Assembly: GCA_015680685.1 (NCBI GenBank)
Contig: MNCI01027100.1
Location: 685,838-749,837, forward strand
DNA: 64,000 bases
From: Gnetum montanum
Taxonomy: Eukaryota; Streptophyta; Gnetopsida; Gnetales; Gnetaceae
Direction of reading: 5' to 3'
Within the stretch, counting starts at the first letter, position 1; each line of letters starts with the position of its first letter. A model generated the notes under the pieces. The model saw only the letters and a program-made list of their open reading frames with translations, was not told where the DNA came from and searched no databases. Shown here piece by piece: positions 11,773 through 23,153 of the stretch. The position numbers and the translations under genes were made by a program.

Positions 11773-14617
11773 ATGGCACCTAGACCAAAACACTTGCAGG
11801 AAGGAGGACCAATACAACCAAAGGACAAACAACCCATAATTGGAAGAGGCTATGTAGAACAATCTCAAAAGTAAACAACAAAAATTCATGCAATGGGACC
11901 TCTTTAGGAGGAGCCCGAAGTGGTATCTATTTGATAGATTCCAGAAGAAGAAGTTGCTACAGAACAATCCCAAAGGGGAAAGGCACTAGGGCCCATACCA
12001 TGTTTTGAGGTTACAATAACACAAGCTTGCCTAGAAATGATTAAGCCTCACAACATCCAATGCTTAGTTCTTCAAGAACTAAACTTTGGACCATTTTTGG
12101 AAAATGCTCCACCAGAAGTCAAGACACAACTGTAAAGCTCTTTCATGTGGTTGATCATCACTACTAGTGGAAAGTGGTAAATGAAAGAGACATATCTCTT
12201 CTGGAATAGCAAAAAGGTAAGAGCCACTATGAGAATCAAAGACATTTAGGTGTCTTATTTTGCAGAAGTGATTGTGTAGGCTCTTGGTCTACTCGATTCT
12301 AGCATCCATTTGGCAGAAATCTCAAAGAAAGCAGACCCTGAGGCAAAAAAGAACTAGACTTAGTAGTGTTATGGGGTTGACCATAAGAAGTTTGGCATGC
12401 TCACACTAGTGGAGCGAATATACTTTAAGATAGTGGCCTATCACCTCAATCTGACAGTGAGGCTTAGCAAGATGACAACCTTCTCTGCCCATGCCTATAC
12501 TGCTCTAAGCAAGAAATTCCCTGTTAAGCTTCCACAAGTGATTTATCTAGAGATAGAGAAGTGTTTCAAGGAGAATGAATGTGGATGGAAAACCTCATTG
12601 TTTTCATGTCTAATTAGAAAACTTTGCAAGAGAATAGGGATAGTCCGCTATGCCAATGAGATACTCAGGCATACTTTCATTGCCTCTTAGTCTAAGATGA
12701 TGAAGGATAAGACCCCTACCATATCAAAAGAAGAGGAGCAACCACCTTCACCACCCACTCAAGAAACGACACCAAAGGCCCACGTAACCATTAAGCTATT
12801 GTATGAAATCCAAGAACAGCTCTTGGATGAGCGAGAGTAGTGAGCAGGGACCAATGGTGGGGACCCATCTGTGTACCACCCTGCAATGAGTCACCTCAAC
12901 AAAGTTGCTTGAATGACAAGCTAAATGGAGGGTGGTGGGCCAATATTTTCAGCACAAAGAACACAAATACCCATGAGGTGAAATCCTAGTGCCCGAGAGG
13001 TAACAGTGTCTCTCTCACAACAGTAATTTCTAGAAATCTCTAGGAATACAACTACCTTTTCGATGCACTTGGAGGAGGGTGACGGGGCAATCATCTTGGT
13101 GATGCAACACCAAGGGTGGGAGCTAGTAGTAGAAGTAGTGGCTAACAGAATTGTTGAAGCTTTGAATGCACTTGCAATGCTTGTACTAGATGTTTTTGCA
13201 ATCAGATATGTACAGACGTTCGCAGGGACTATTAGTAAAAAATTGAGTGCAACCAAGCATGAAGAATTACTAGACCGACTAGTGGGAACTAGGCAACTGA
13301 TGTCGAATATCTTTGATTTTCTAAATAACATAACAACAACCCAGTCAGAGCTACTTGAAGCAAAGGGCAAGTGCATAATTTTGAAAAGGCAACTCGAAAC
13401 AACTCAAGTACAAAATGAAGGTTTGACTACAAAGGTTACCAAATTAAGAGCCCATTTTGCTAATCCTGCACTCCTCAACCCTACATTAAGAAGAGATAAA
13501 ACTTTTCAGCAACTTCTGCACACACTCAAATAAGTTGAGGTGGGGATGGTGATGGTCATCTTTGACCAATTCGTGGTCGAGACCAAAACATACTCAATTC
13601 AAAATGACTTGGTCCAAATGCACCAAGAGAATGAGGTGTTGATCGTAGAATTGCCTGCAAAATGTTGATGTGTAGAAACAATAATTATAAGAATTTATCC
13701 ATCAACAATAGGAGCAACTAGCCAAGGTGAACACTAAGCTTAGGAGATTGGTAGCAGAGAATAGAAATCTCTCAATGAAGGAAGTCTACACCTTACACCA
13801 AAAATTTGCAATCGAAATTACCACTTGAAAGAACGAGTCTCTCAAATTTGAGAAAGTCAAATATCATTATAGAGATCAGGTTGGCCTACAAAAAGAAGTT
13901 AATAAAAAACATATCCAAATGGCAAAAGTTAATGAGGTGCTCTTACAACTCCAAAAAGAAAGAAAAATGTGGCAACCTATCATTGATGGGATAGGTGCCT
14001 ACAACAAACCAGAGATCTACATGAAGGAATTGTAGATAGAAAAGATGACTAAATACATGGAGCTCGCCAATCTCCAATACACAAAGTTGGTGATGCTAAC
14101 TACTGGAGAACAACGGTCAAAATTAGAAAAGCAGGTGGCCAACTTGTACTTGCTATAAGAGGCAGAGTTCAAGCACCACAAGGAGACCAAGCAAAAGCTT
14201 AAGACCACAAATGTTGAACTCGAAGTTTTTATAGCAAGATTCACTAATCAAAGATCAACTACTAAGAATTAGACCAGAAGGATGAACAACTATGAGGAAT
14301 TGCAAAATGCAATTAGGGCCTTCGACATTAAGCATAAATAATTTGTTGTTTGGTTTGTCAATGTCAAGGAGTTGTTTCCAACAATGCCCTATCCTTGGAA
14401 TGTGTTCATTTTGACCCACATTGGCAAAGCTACATGGACCATGCACGATCCTAGGAGTAAGGAGGAGAAGATGAAAGCATTGTTGGATGCTTTCTGTCTT
14501 CCACCAGAAGTTGCAACAGTAGCAGGACAACCACAACAACATCAACCACTAAGTGTGCCTAAAGTAGGAGAAGGTCCCTTAGAACCTCATGAGCCTCCAT
14601 CGCCTGAGATCATTTAA
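11773..14617 (+). pseudogene. R1 aORF (additional 3' ORF)
   Basis: Starts MAPRPKHLQEGG after an acceptor-like AG. The N-terminal third resembles the 'putative plant transposon protein' domain found in Athila/Tat-type elements: 'ELNFGPFLENAPPEVK', 'KETYLFW', then VERIYFKIVAYHLNLT and PQVIYLEIEKCFKEN..LIRKLCKR (12400-12690). The middle and C-terminal parts are long heptad-rich coiled coils (13060-13530 and 13700-14270). The C terminus has 'FPTMPYPWNV' and a Pro-rich tail ending near 14617, just before the 3' LTR. Many stops. Its biological role is unknown. Confidence 0.7.
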
Positions 14618-14849
14618 ACTTCTCCATTGTCTTCATGTCATTAGAGAAGAATGTGTTTGTGAAATTTTATTGTGGTATTCAATTTTGTAGTCCTAAATAC
14701 TTGAAAATTTTGTAATGATTGTATATCTTTACACTTGGGCATTTTATGTTTGTTTGTGTTTGTAGTATGTCTATTGTCAATCAAAAATCCCATACCTTCC
14801 CAAATTTGTAAAGAACCCGAGGACAAGTTTTCATTCAATCATGAGGGTA

Positions 14850-15587
14850 TGATGAACCATGGATTGGTTACGTCGACTAGGCTCCGTCGATGCATGATTT
14901 GATGTGTTGGTGTGGCCCGATCGACGTAGTGTCTGCTTTTACCTATAAATACGTGCTCTCCTGCCATGTTTAGGCAATAGTTCTTGTCATAGAGTAGTAA
15001 AGCTCTTGCAGGTTTTTTTTTTCCAGAGTTTAAATATTTCTCGAGTGCCCATAGTAGCAGTCATTGAGTGTACAAATCTTTATTTGAGCACTATTGTACT
15101 TAAGCATGGCAGTGTGTGCAACAATAAAGATGAGCTTTCTAATAAACCTTGTAGCACTTTGGTTAGATTAAATGTTTTATTCATACATTTAATGTTTTAT
15201 GCAATTTTACTTAATGCTTTCAAGTAATTAAGCTAATTAAGCTAAACTAAGCTAGCTAAGTTAAATAGTAATTATACATGTTTAGGATGTGTAGAGAAAG
15301 TGGGACCAAATACTTATGTTAGGATTAGTTACATATTAATTAATTAGCTAAATTAAATTAGCTATTAAATTACTTCATTTCTCTATTTTAAGCACGAAAA
15401 AACATAAAACATAAAAATATTAAAAATCATATGCTCGGCCTTCACATACCTATTTAAGCACGAAAAAACATAAAACATAAAAATATTAAAAATCATATGC
15501 TCGGCCTTCACATACCTATTTAAGCACGAAAAAACATAAAACATAAAAATATTAAAAATCATATGCTCGGCCTTCACATACCTATTT
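14850..15587 (+). repeat. R1 3' LTR, truncated
   Basis: Begins TGATGAACCATGG after the purine tract. TATA box at 14944-14951, AATAAAG near 15123. Collinear with the 5' LTR until '..ttctctattttaagca', then it runs into a threefold 66-bp repeat and stops. The last ~190 bp of the LTR and the terminal CTCATCA are missing. Confidence 0.85.
15388..15587. repeat. 66-bp tandem repeat, three copies
   Basis: Three essentially identical units, with 'aagcacgaaaaaacat' starting at 15390, 15456 and 15522. The first part of each unit (agcacgaaaaaacataaaac) comes from the LTR; the last part (atgctcggccttcacatacc) does not match the other LTR. Because 66 is a multiple of 3, a spurious minus-strand frame reads one 22-residue peptide three times. 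The near-perfect identity implies recent amplification. Confidence 0.95.
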
Positions 15588-16250
15588 GGCATTGAATAAT
15601 AATGCAGTCGATGTGATGTGGAATTGAATTGGGCTTGTTCACTTGCTCCACCTACCATTTGCCACCTGCACGGATAGGTTTGCCATTCATAAGTGGATGA
15701 ATGGTCAGGACTTATTAATTCCATTTCCACATTGCAATAATTTTGATCTTGTATGAGGAATCAAGATTATTATTGTGGTTTAACCACACCTTTTCTGGAG
15801 AGAATCCATGAAGTAGCGGTAGCTCCAGCAAGAGAAACAGCAGCTTCGCGTCTGTTGTGTTCCAAACTCAGCACGAAAGCCTCAGGTGACTCCTACAGCA
15901 ACTGCAACACCTACAGATTTGGATGCATTTGCGGTTGCCGTTGGAATGAAAGGAAAAATTGAAAACGAACAAAGTCTCCATCCTCTGCTTTGAAGCATCA
16001 TCAGCAACATCGGTAATAGCTTCACAGGGAAGCGCAACTGCTCGCTCACAGACTGGTATCGACATCAGAAATTCAGCATGGATGATTACTGAATACTGAT
16101 GGATCAAGGATTCCTGATCCCATTTCTGGCTTCACGCCGACATTCGCACACCAAGACGAACTTTTTGCGGATCCTGGATCGAACTCTGTGGCCAAACCCC
16201 AACCTTGACGGCGCTGGACATGGAATTGTTGCCTTCGCATCAAAGAAATT
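15588..16250. other. host-like DNA between two elements
   Basis: Less AT-rich than its surroundings and without retrotransposon similarity. It lies between the truncated R1 LTR and the glucosidase II beta fragment. It may be the upstream part of that gene (promoter, 5' UTR or an early intron). I could not identify a signal-peptide exon. Confidence 0.4.
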
Positions 16251-16560
16251 ATGAGTTATTACAGTGCTGTGCGAATAAAATGCAAAGATGGTTCTGGTGC
16301 CTTTTCTCAGGAGCGCTTTAAAGACAACTTCTGTGATTGCGTGGATGGAACCGATGAACCAGGAACATCAACATGTCCAGATGGAAAATTTTACTGCAGA
16401 AATGCTGGTTATGCACCACTTGTAGTGTTTCCCTCCAGAGTTAACGATGGCATATGTGACCGCTGTGATGGGAGTTATGAGTACGATGGAAAAATAAAGT
16501 GCAAAAACGTAGGAAAAGCAACCAGAGCTAATGTGGATGGCAAGAGTAGGGTCAGTAGTG
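16251..16560 (+). pseudogene. glucosidase II beta-subunit fragment
   Basis: The translation contains KCKDGSGAFSQERF, FCDCVDGTDEPGTS, PDGKFYCRNAGY, VNDGICDRCDGSYEYDG and KIKCKN. This is the Cys-rich LDL-receptor class A-like N-terminal region of the beta subunit of ER glucosidase II, which retains the enzyme in the ER and aids trimming of glucose from N-glycans. A possible exon is 16265-16508, preceded by ..ttattacag and followed by gtagga. Two invariant positions are changed (the usual CDCCDGSDEYDG appears as CDRCDGSYEYDG), removing a disulfide cysteine and a calcium ligand. After 'KCKN' the expected TCWEA is missing and similarity fades. No signal peptide, coiled coil or lectin-like domain is present. 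It is either a decayed exon of a host gene broken by retrotransposons or a captured fragment. Confidence 0.85.
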
Positions 16561-16649
16561 AAGAAGAAGTGGGTTCAATGCATCACATACAATCACACAA
16601 GGTATCATTGCATGTAGAAAATATGGACCATGAAGAGTGAATCCATTAC

Positions 16650-17202
16650 AACATGCAAGAAGTATGCCAAAACCACTGACGTCGAAAGGTGCCTGTACAT
16701 AGCAACCATAAAACAAGAAGGTACTTAGTGGTAGGTTGATAATATATGATAGCTCCAGTTTCACAATGTGCATAAAACTAGCTGAAATTCTCACAAGTGC
16801 TTACATTGACAAGATGGATGAAATGGAGTAGATGTAGAGCTAACTCTTTAAATAAAAGTACAAAAAAGAAGCAAAAATAGATTGGGGAGAGTTGGAAATC
16901 CTTGATATTTCTAAGCAAGAGTCCTTGGAACTAAAATATGCATTCCTTGACAATGGAAAACCAGTAATGATTAATGTCTATCTCATTAAGGATTAGAAGG
17001 AAAAGTTGCTAAAGGTAGTCAACAAATGGCCAATATTCTTTGCTTCATCTTATGATAAATGAATAAAAATAGATCCACACATATACCAATAGCAAATCTA
17101 TATAGATTTCACTATCAAGCCTAGGAGGCAATCGCAAAGGAGATTGAATCCAAAATTGAAACAAGTTGTTAAAAACGAAGTTGAGAAACTTCTCAAGATA
17201 GG
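16650..17202 (+). pseudogene. element A pol, first piece
   Basis: Reads 'CLYIATIKQEGT', parallel to CLYTTTTKQEG in R1, then in shifted frames 'DWGELEILD..', '..VNKWPIFFAS', and finally 'PKLKQVVKNEVEKLLKI' at the edge of RT, where element B has inserted. Protease is not recognisable. Stops and shifts are frequent. Confidence 0.65.
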
Positions 17203-18038
17203 TGATGAGTCACGTTTTGGAGGGCCACAATATCAGGTATCCGATATCGGGGTTGCAATGTTGAGGATCTAATATCGCCCCTTCCGTGATAGCCTATAAA
17301 TACAACACTTGGGTGCACAATTGGGATATAGATAGATTCATAGATTTTGATAGATTTCAAGTTTTGTTAGTTTCCAGTGCATGCTTGTAGTGTGATGTTA
17401 AGTGACTATATGACATCCTTATTCGAGGGTGATGTACTTGGACATGTTACATGTTTGGCAATAAAGATCAAGATTATTTTCATCATTGTAGCATCCACTT
17501 ACCTTTATTATTATTAATTGCTTAAATGTTTATGGTTTCCTTTAGTTAATGTTGTCATTCATTGCTCTTTATTATTTCTATCATTAAGCAAAATGAGTAC
17601 GACTAATCACAAGTGCTTAAGTGTAACTTCTTGGTAACCAAATAGTGCTATCATTTGGTACACCCAGTAATGGTATGCTTAGTAATCCCAATGGTAGTTA
17701 CATGAAGTCCAAGGCATGTATGGAAGGTTAGGAACAAATACTCATTGCACATAAGCTAGTTGCACTTTACTTTCCATTGTTAATTAGATTAAACAATTAA
17801 TTTCTTTATCATCATTAGGAGTAGCTTAAGGTTGAACAACATCAAGAATCATATGCCTCACTCTAGACTAAACCATATGTGATAAAGCTACCGCTAGTCT
17901 AAGTGGGAAGACAATGAACTACAATCAAGACATAATGATTTAGATCCATAGCTACTCTCAACCATAGAATTCCACCGGATTGTGCATGAATGCTTGTGAT
18001 TTGTATGGTTGGGCATACAAATACCTCATCACTCATCA
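17203..18038 (+). repeat. element B 5' LTR
   Basis: Starts TGATGAGTCACG, ends TCACTCATCA. U3 holds GATATC-type words (tatccgatatcgggg, gatctaatatcgcc). TATA box tataaata at 17295-17302; AATAAAG at 17460-17466. Closely similar by eye to the copy at 33924-34774, with C-to-T type differences. Confidence 0.9.
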
Positions 18039-18039
18039 T

Positions 18040-18057
18040 TGATGTCATTACTGGGGA
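18040..18057 (+). other. element B primer-binding site (tRNA-Asp type)
   Basis: tgatgtcattactgggga, one base after the LTR. Aligns with TGGCGCCGTTGCCGGGGA, the complement of the tRNA-Asp 3' end, with transitions at CpG-rich positions. Confidence 0.7.
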
Positions 18058-18163
18058 TGGTGTTAGTTATCTAAATTAGTTATATTATACACAATCATTG
18101 TAAATGCATTCACGATTTATCTTTCAAACAATATTAAATCACACACATCATAAACCAACAACA

Positions 18164-20640
18164 ATGTCTCTTTCACAATGAAGCGATAATTCCTTGTATG
18201 GCGAGAACATTCATTGGATAACTAACAAGATATATGTTGAGGAACATTGGAGTGACCAACCTCATGTAGGGATTTCATATGTTCATGGCCACCTTAACTA
18301 CACTCAATGACTACATTCACCTAAGGCAAATAACCTTAGAGGAGATGAAGTAAGTCCTAAACCAAAGGAGGCCTCAAGACCTAGGACCTCTTCAAAACCT
18401 AGAAAAGATAAATTAAGGGACCATGACGAACATCATAGAAGCTAGGGCAATCCTCCCAATTCATCATTTTTCTCTTCCTCTTCAACGTCTAGTTCTGATG
18501 AAGATAAACATAAGTATAGAGACAAAGCTCCACTATGGGGTCAAAATAAAAATAAAAATTGAAACCACAAGAAAAATCAAAGACATCAAAATGAACATAG
18601 ACAAAATCATCATAATTAGACAAATAGAAATAGAAATATTTATCACAACATGTCTAATGATGATGAACCCTTGTTGGGCACTAAGAACATGTTGCAGATG
18701 ACTGAGGTAGTTAAAATACCCTATAGGCATCGTAGAGAAAGTCGCATAAAAAGGCTTGATATGAATAATATCCCTAAATTTGCGGAAGGCTATGATTCTG
18801 ATCCACAACATCATTTGCAAATCTTCCATGATGCTTGTGTCTTACACAACATTGAAAGTGGGTGGCAAAAGCTTAAGCTCTTTCCTAGGATACTAATAGA
18901 CAAAGCCAAAGTGTGGTATAGATTGTTGAAACCAAATTTAATCCATCAATGGTCCATAATGCTAGAACTCTTCAACAAGAAATACCAAACCTATGTGAGG
19001 GTGTCCAATGTAAGGAAACAAATCCAAGCATGGAAGTAAGAAAATCATGAACCCTTGGATATGGCCCTAGATAGATACTATTCTCTATTGAATATATGCC
19101 CAAGTCATGGTTTCTCTAAGAAAGAGCAACTTTCTCACATCATAGATTGGCTTCGTAATGAAATGAGGGAGACCCTTGGGATGTATGCTCAAGGTCAATT
19201 ATATGGGCTACAAACCCATGAGATCCAAGAGCTAATGTGGCAAAAGAAGAAGGAGAGCTATGGAAATGGGAGAATGTGGAGAAATATCACTAATACCCAA
19301 CTTTTCAAAAGAAGAAAAAAGAGGTAGCTCTCAATAAGGTAATTTCACAATAAACCTTGTTAATACAAAGGTTTATCGATGAACTTGAAGTAAGGTTTGA
19401 TAGGATGTTAGAATGGATAAATGAGAAAGTTACAACTTTAGTAGAAACCGTAGAGGAGAGAGTAATGCAAAACAAATTAAGCAATCACAATAAACGAAGG
19501 AAAAAGAATCAAGAAAAAACTAGGAGCGCTTATCAGCAAATAGGGAAAATGGCTAAAGAAAAAGAAGCTATAGACTCAACCATAGAAGAAGATGACAAAT
19601 GTGACATCTACATATATGACCATCTAAAGGGCTATTACCTAGTCATGTTGCATTTACATGAGTATTGGACTTTTGTGTTAAATCCTAAGCTTGTACAAAA
19701 GCACATGCCTAGGAAATTACATTTCTCACAAGGTAATTATAGATAGTCCTACAATTAATCGTACTATCCTCATGGGACTTCTCATCAACCTTAAAACTAC
19801 TATCAACTATAATGGAAAAACTCATAGTCATGGGAGAGGTCATCATCAAACTAGCACTACCCTTACTACCAACTGAACCTGTATGGATACTATGTTCAAC
19901 AACCTATTTCCCCAACTAGTTCTACTTCCTCTACTTCAAATCGCTACTACCACTCTCTCAAGTATCATCGACCCACGACATCTCCTGAATGATCACCACC
20001 TTACACCTCTTACCCTCCATCATATCCTTAATATTCTCACACTCCTTCCCATCACACATCATAGTGAATAACACAGGATGGTTTAGCACCACAACATCAA
20101 TAAAAGAATGCAGCTTGTGCTGCAAATGTGCATAAGCATGATGATACCAATAGGTCCCCACCACAATCTTAGAAATGTCCTTTCTTTAGGATGGCTCCCA
20201 CATGTAAGCACAACACTCATGAAGCTACTAACTCATTCAAACCAGCATAAGACCAATCAAGTGCAACACCTTCCCTTTCACAACCAACTTCCTCCAATCC
20301 TACGTAAAGGCCAACATCCATTGTTACTCCAACATCTAACACAAGCAATGAATCTAGCACTATGGAGAGACAAACGAATCCATGCATAAATAACCATGAT
20401 CAAGAGTGCAGTCATGGGCCAAACATCCGCAAAGTTTACACAACTTACACTCTAACCCATTGTACATTTAACAGCCAAGTGTGTGAGCAATAACCTATCT
20501 ACGTAGCCACCACTAAATCAGAAGACACCCAATGGCTTGAAAATGAAAGTTTGACATTATTTCACAAATGCATAAAGCCTACCTATCCACTTATTAATCC
20601 TTGTCAAGATCAAACGCTTAGTCATGGGGGAGATGCCCCA
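18164..20640 (+). pseudogene. element B gag remnant
   Basis: Begins 'MSLSQ*S..' and carries the gag domain at 18650-19330: LDMNNIPKFAEGYDSDPQ, WQKLKLFPRILIDKAKVWYR, LFNKKYQTYVRVSNVRKQIQ, then MALDRYYSLLNICPSHGFSK and the RETLGMYAQGQLYGLQTHEI block. A coiled region (19357-19600), a degenerate zinc-knuckle region (CDIYIYDHLKGYY, about 19600) and a Thr/His/Pro-rich tail in other frames follow to about 20640 (cttagtcatgggggag). Frameshifts split it. There is no pol after it. Confidence 0.8.
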
Positions 20641-22193
20641 TCCTAAAATTCAAAATTAATAGGTGTTTTTCAACATTTTTCACATTTTGTTTTCATTTCC
20701 TTTGTTAGTAATCTCGCTTGTGAATAAAACAACATCATGTAGCCCATTCAGGTGAGGTTTTCTCTATGTTTTCAAGTCATGAGGGACTGATAATTTGGAT
20801 AGTGAGGCCACATCATCCATCCAACCATTCCATTAATAAGAGGTTCTCACCAAGGACATAATGATATTCTTCTTCATCATCAAACTAAGAATAAATTTGT
20901 AACCAGTGTGCCTAGATAGAAAAGTAAAGAACCAAGGGGAAATGTGAAGGGTTTGACATCAAGGAGATTTGTGGATCTCTTTGAGCACTTCTATATGTTC
21001 TATCATGTTGTCAAGGTTGTAATTCTATCCTTTTAGATTTAATGAAAAATGGGAGTAAGAGTAAAATAAGTGTTGCCTTACCATGTCACTAGAAAGACAT
21101 GATACCCATGCCTAAAGGTAGTCCTCTGGTAAGGTTGACATAGGTAAGAATGAAATAAAAGGGCATTGCATAAATTTCTAAGGGTCCCACTAGAAATACA
21201 TCTTACCCATGCCTAAAGGTTGATGGCTTCTTAGAATTCCAAAAAAGAAAAAAGGGAAAATTACCATGAATAAACTCCTCCCTTGGACAAAAACACCAAG
21301 TGATGTTGCTCCTTACAACTTTGGTAGTCTTATGGTTGTTAAACAAAGAGATGAAACATTGCAATTTCACTGAAATTTGGTTTAGACTTGGTTTGTATCT
21401 TGGAAAGGAAGGCTAATGATTACTTTAACCATTAATCACACACAATGATTCATTTTGCCTATGGTAAGGCATCTCACATTCCAATTTCTGCAATCCTTTC
21501 TAAAATTCATCTCATCTCACTGTTTGTATGATCCTAACTTGTAGTTTTGTGTAACGTAAACTTATTTTCTCAAATTGTTGATTTTAACATGTGTGTTTTG
21601 CTCAATAGGTATGTGTTACATTCAACCCCTTTGGTGCCTGTAAACATTTTTAGGTGTGGTTATACAACGACATTAAGGGTAAGAGCTTGCTTTGGGAAGG
21701 ACCCACTTGTATAACTATTATAACGTTTACTTCTTTAGTACAACCAAACCATCTTGAACCTTACAAATGCATAAATGATAAACTCAAAACCTTCCCTTAT
21801 CATATAACCAATCCATTCTACACCATAAATTCAATACCCCTTTTCTTACTACTTCTACAACTTTTATAGCTTGTGATTCTGTCTTCTAACACTATAGGTG
21901 CCTAAATATGAATTCTCACTTATCCCAGAACTATGGATTTTACATGAAACTTTCCAACCAATCACAGAGCTTCATTTTCCATGTTGAATGTCCTCATTAA
22001 ATGCACTCTAAAGAACCTCGATATTGACTACCTGATATTAGGTGGGACTCGATGTCAGATACCCAATATTGGGTCCATAAAAGCTATAAATAGGATCCCC
22101 ATGGTGTTGAAAAAATTCATTATCATCACTTTTTCTCTCTTAACTAAGAACTCTACCCAACCAACTTCCACACACGATATCTTACTCCATACT
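20641..22193 (+). other. element B spacer, left part
   Basis: Non-coding, starting T-rich. It holds the shared block 'tggttatacaacgacatt..' to '..ctttgggaaggacccacttg' (21657-21712) and, further on, a promoter-like stretch (22019-22092). It is interrupted at 22193 by element C and resumes at 30554. Confidence 0.6.
22019..22092 (+). promoter_or_regulatory. putative internal promoter of element B
   Basis: Contains tacctgatattagg (22029-22042), identical to 14 bases of B's own 3' LTR U3 (33936-33949), further GATA/ATATTG words, and a TATA box tataaata at 22085-22092. Once C is discounted it lies about 540 bp upstream of the aORF ATG. In layout it copies the LTR promoter; activity is inferred. 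Confidence 0.5.
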
Positions 22194-23009
22194 TGATGAG
22201 TTATCATTTCGTTTGCCGCAATATCGCATACACGATATCACGTACGCAATATATCGTAGCCTATCTCCTCATTTATAAATAAGAGGTAGATAGATCTGGT
22301 AGGCATTAAGGGGATTAGTCATTAGAGTTGTTAAATTTAAGTTTCTTTTTAGTCTCTCTCTCAACCCTTCTCTCCCAGTGTATGCCTATAGTGTGGTAAT
22401 TGTAATTGTACAGCATCCTTATTTGAGTGTGACATACGTGGACACGCACATGACCGAAAATAAAGATCGAGAATACTTCATCATTGCAACATTCACTTAG
22501 TTTAATTATTTATTTAATTGTTATTTACTACTTTCTTAGTTAATATCTCTTCACCCTAAACTCTTGTTAAACGTAGAATGAGTACGACTGGATTACGAGC
22601 ATTTAAGTGTGACTACTTGGTAACCTAGTAGTGTACCTAGGATCTACGCTTGGTAATTCTAGTGGTAGTCATGCATGAGGTCCAAGATGTGTACGAATGA
22701 TTGAGGAATGGATGCTCATCACACTTAGGCTAGCTTAGATTCTCTCTCACCCCTTCTCTCTTAGCTTAGTTAATATCATTTTCCATTACACCCAGGAGTA
22801 GCATTAGTGTAGGAACACATCATACACCTCATTCTAGACTAAACCATACGTGACAAAGTTAACACTAGTCCAGATGGGAAGACAGCGAACTACGACCTAA
22901 GGATAACTATCTTGATACCACAACTAGTCCATCTATGAAGTTCAACCGAATCATGCATGAAATGCTCGTGTTCGTATGGTTGAGTGTAGGGGTACCTCGC
23001 CACTCATCA
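22194..23009 (+). repeat. element C 5' LTR
   Basis: Starts TGATGAGTTATCATTTCG. U3 has repeated (C/A)GATATCG-type palindromic words, then tataaata (22274-22281). AATAAAG at 22459-22465 and the common downstream block 'gatcgagaatacttcatcattgcaac' in near-identical form. Ends CGCCACTCATCA. Confidence 0.92.
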
Positions 23010-23010
23010 T

Positions 23011-23028
23011 TGGTGCCGTTGCTAGGGA
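23011..23028 (+). other. element C primer-binding site (tRNA-Asp type)
   Basis: tggtgccgttgctaggga, one base after the LTR; 15 of 18 bases match TGGCGCCGTTGCCGGGGA. The differences are transitions. Confidence 0.8.
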
Positions 23029-23153
23029 CGGTTCTAGTTATCTAGATTAGTTATATCGTACAAGGTCGTTGTATAGGAATTAACGATATATCTCTTAGGA
23101 AGAAGAAATAATTACGAAAAGTCACATACAAATTAACACACAATTTCACAACC

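Larger units (their letters stand above)
5161..15587 (+). mobile_element. element R1: degraded Athila/Tat-like Ty3/gypsy retrotransposon
   Basis: Order on the plus strand: 5' LTR (5161-6049), tRNA-Asp-type PBS, gag, protease, start of RT, non-coding spacer, aORF, purine tract (atgagggta, 14841-14849), 3' LTR (14850-15587). The LTR begins TGATGAA and ends CTCATCA. RT beyond its first block, RNase H and integrase are absent, so about 2.5-3 kb of pol has been lost compared with element A. The 3' LTR lacks its last part and ends in a 66-bp tandem triplication, so no TSD can be checked. Frameshifts and stops are frequent throughout. Confidence 0.85.

Noticed and set aside
15383-15730. 115-codon minus-strand frame with a threefold 22-residue repeat
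   Set aside because: Produced by the 66-bp tandem repeat in an LTR; no start context or homology.
16251-16640. Intact glucosidase II beta gene
   Set aside because: Only the Cys-rich N-terminal part is present, with two invariant residues changed and no signal peptide or downstream domains.
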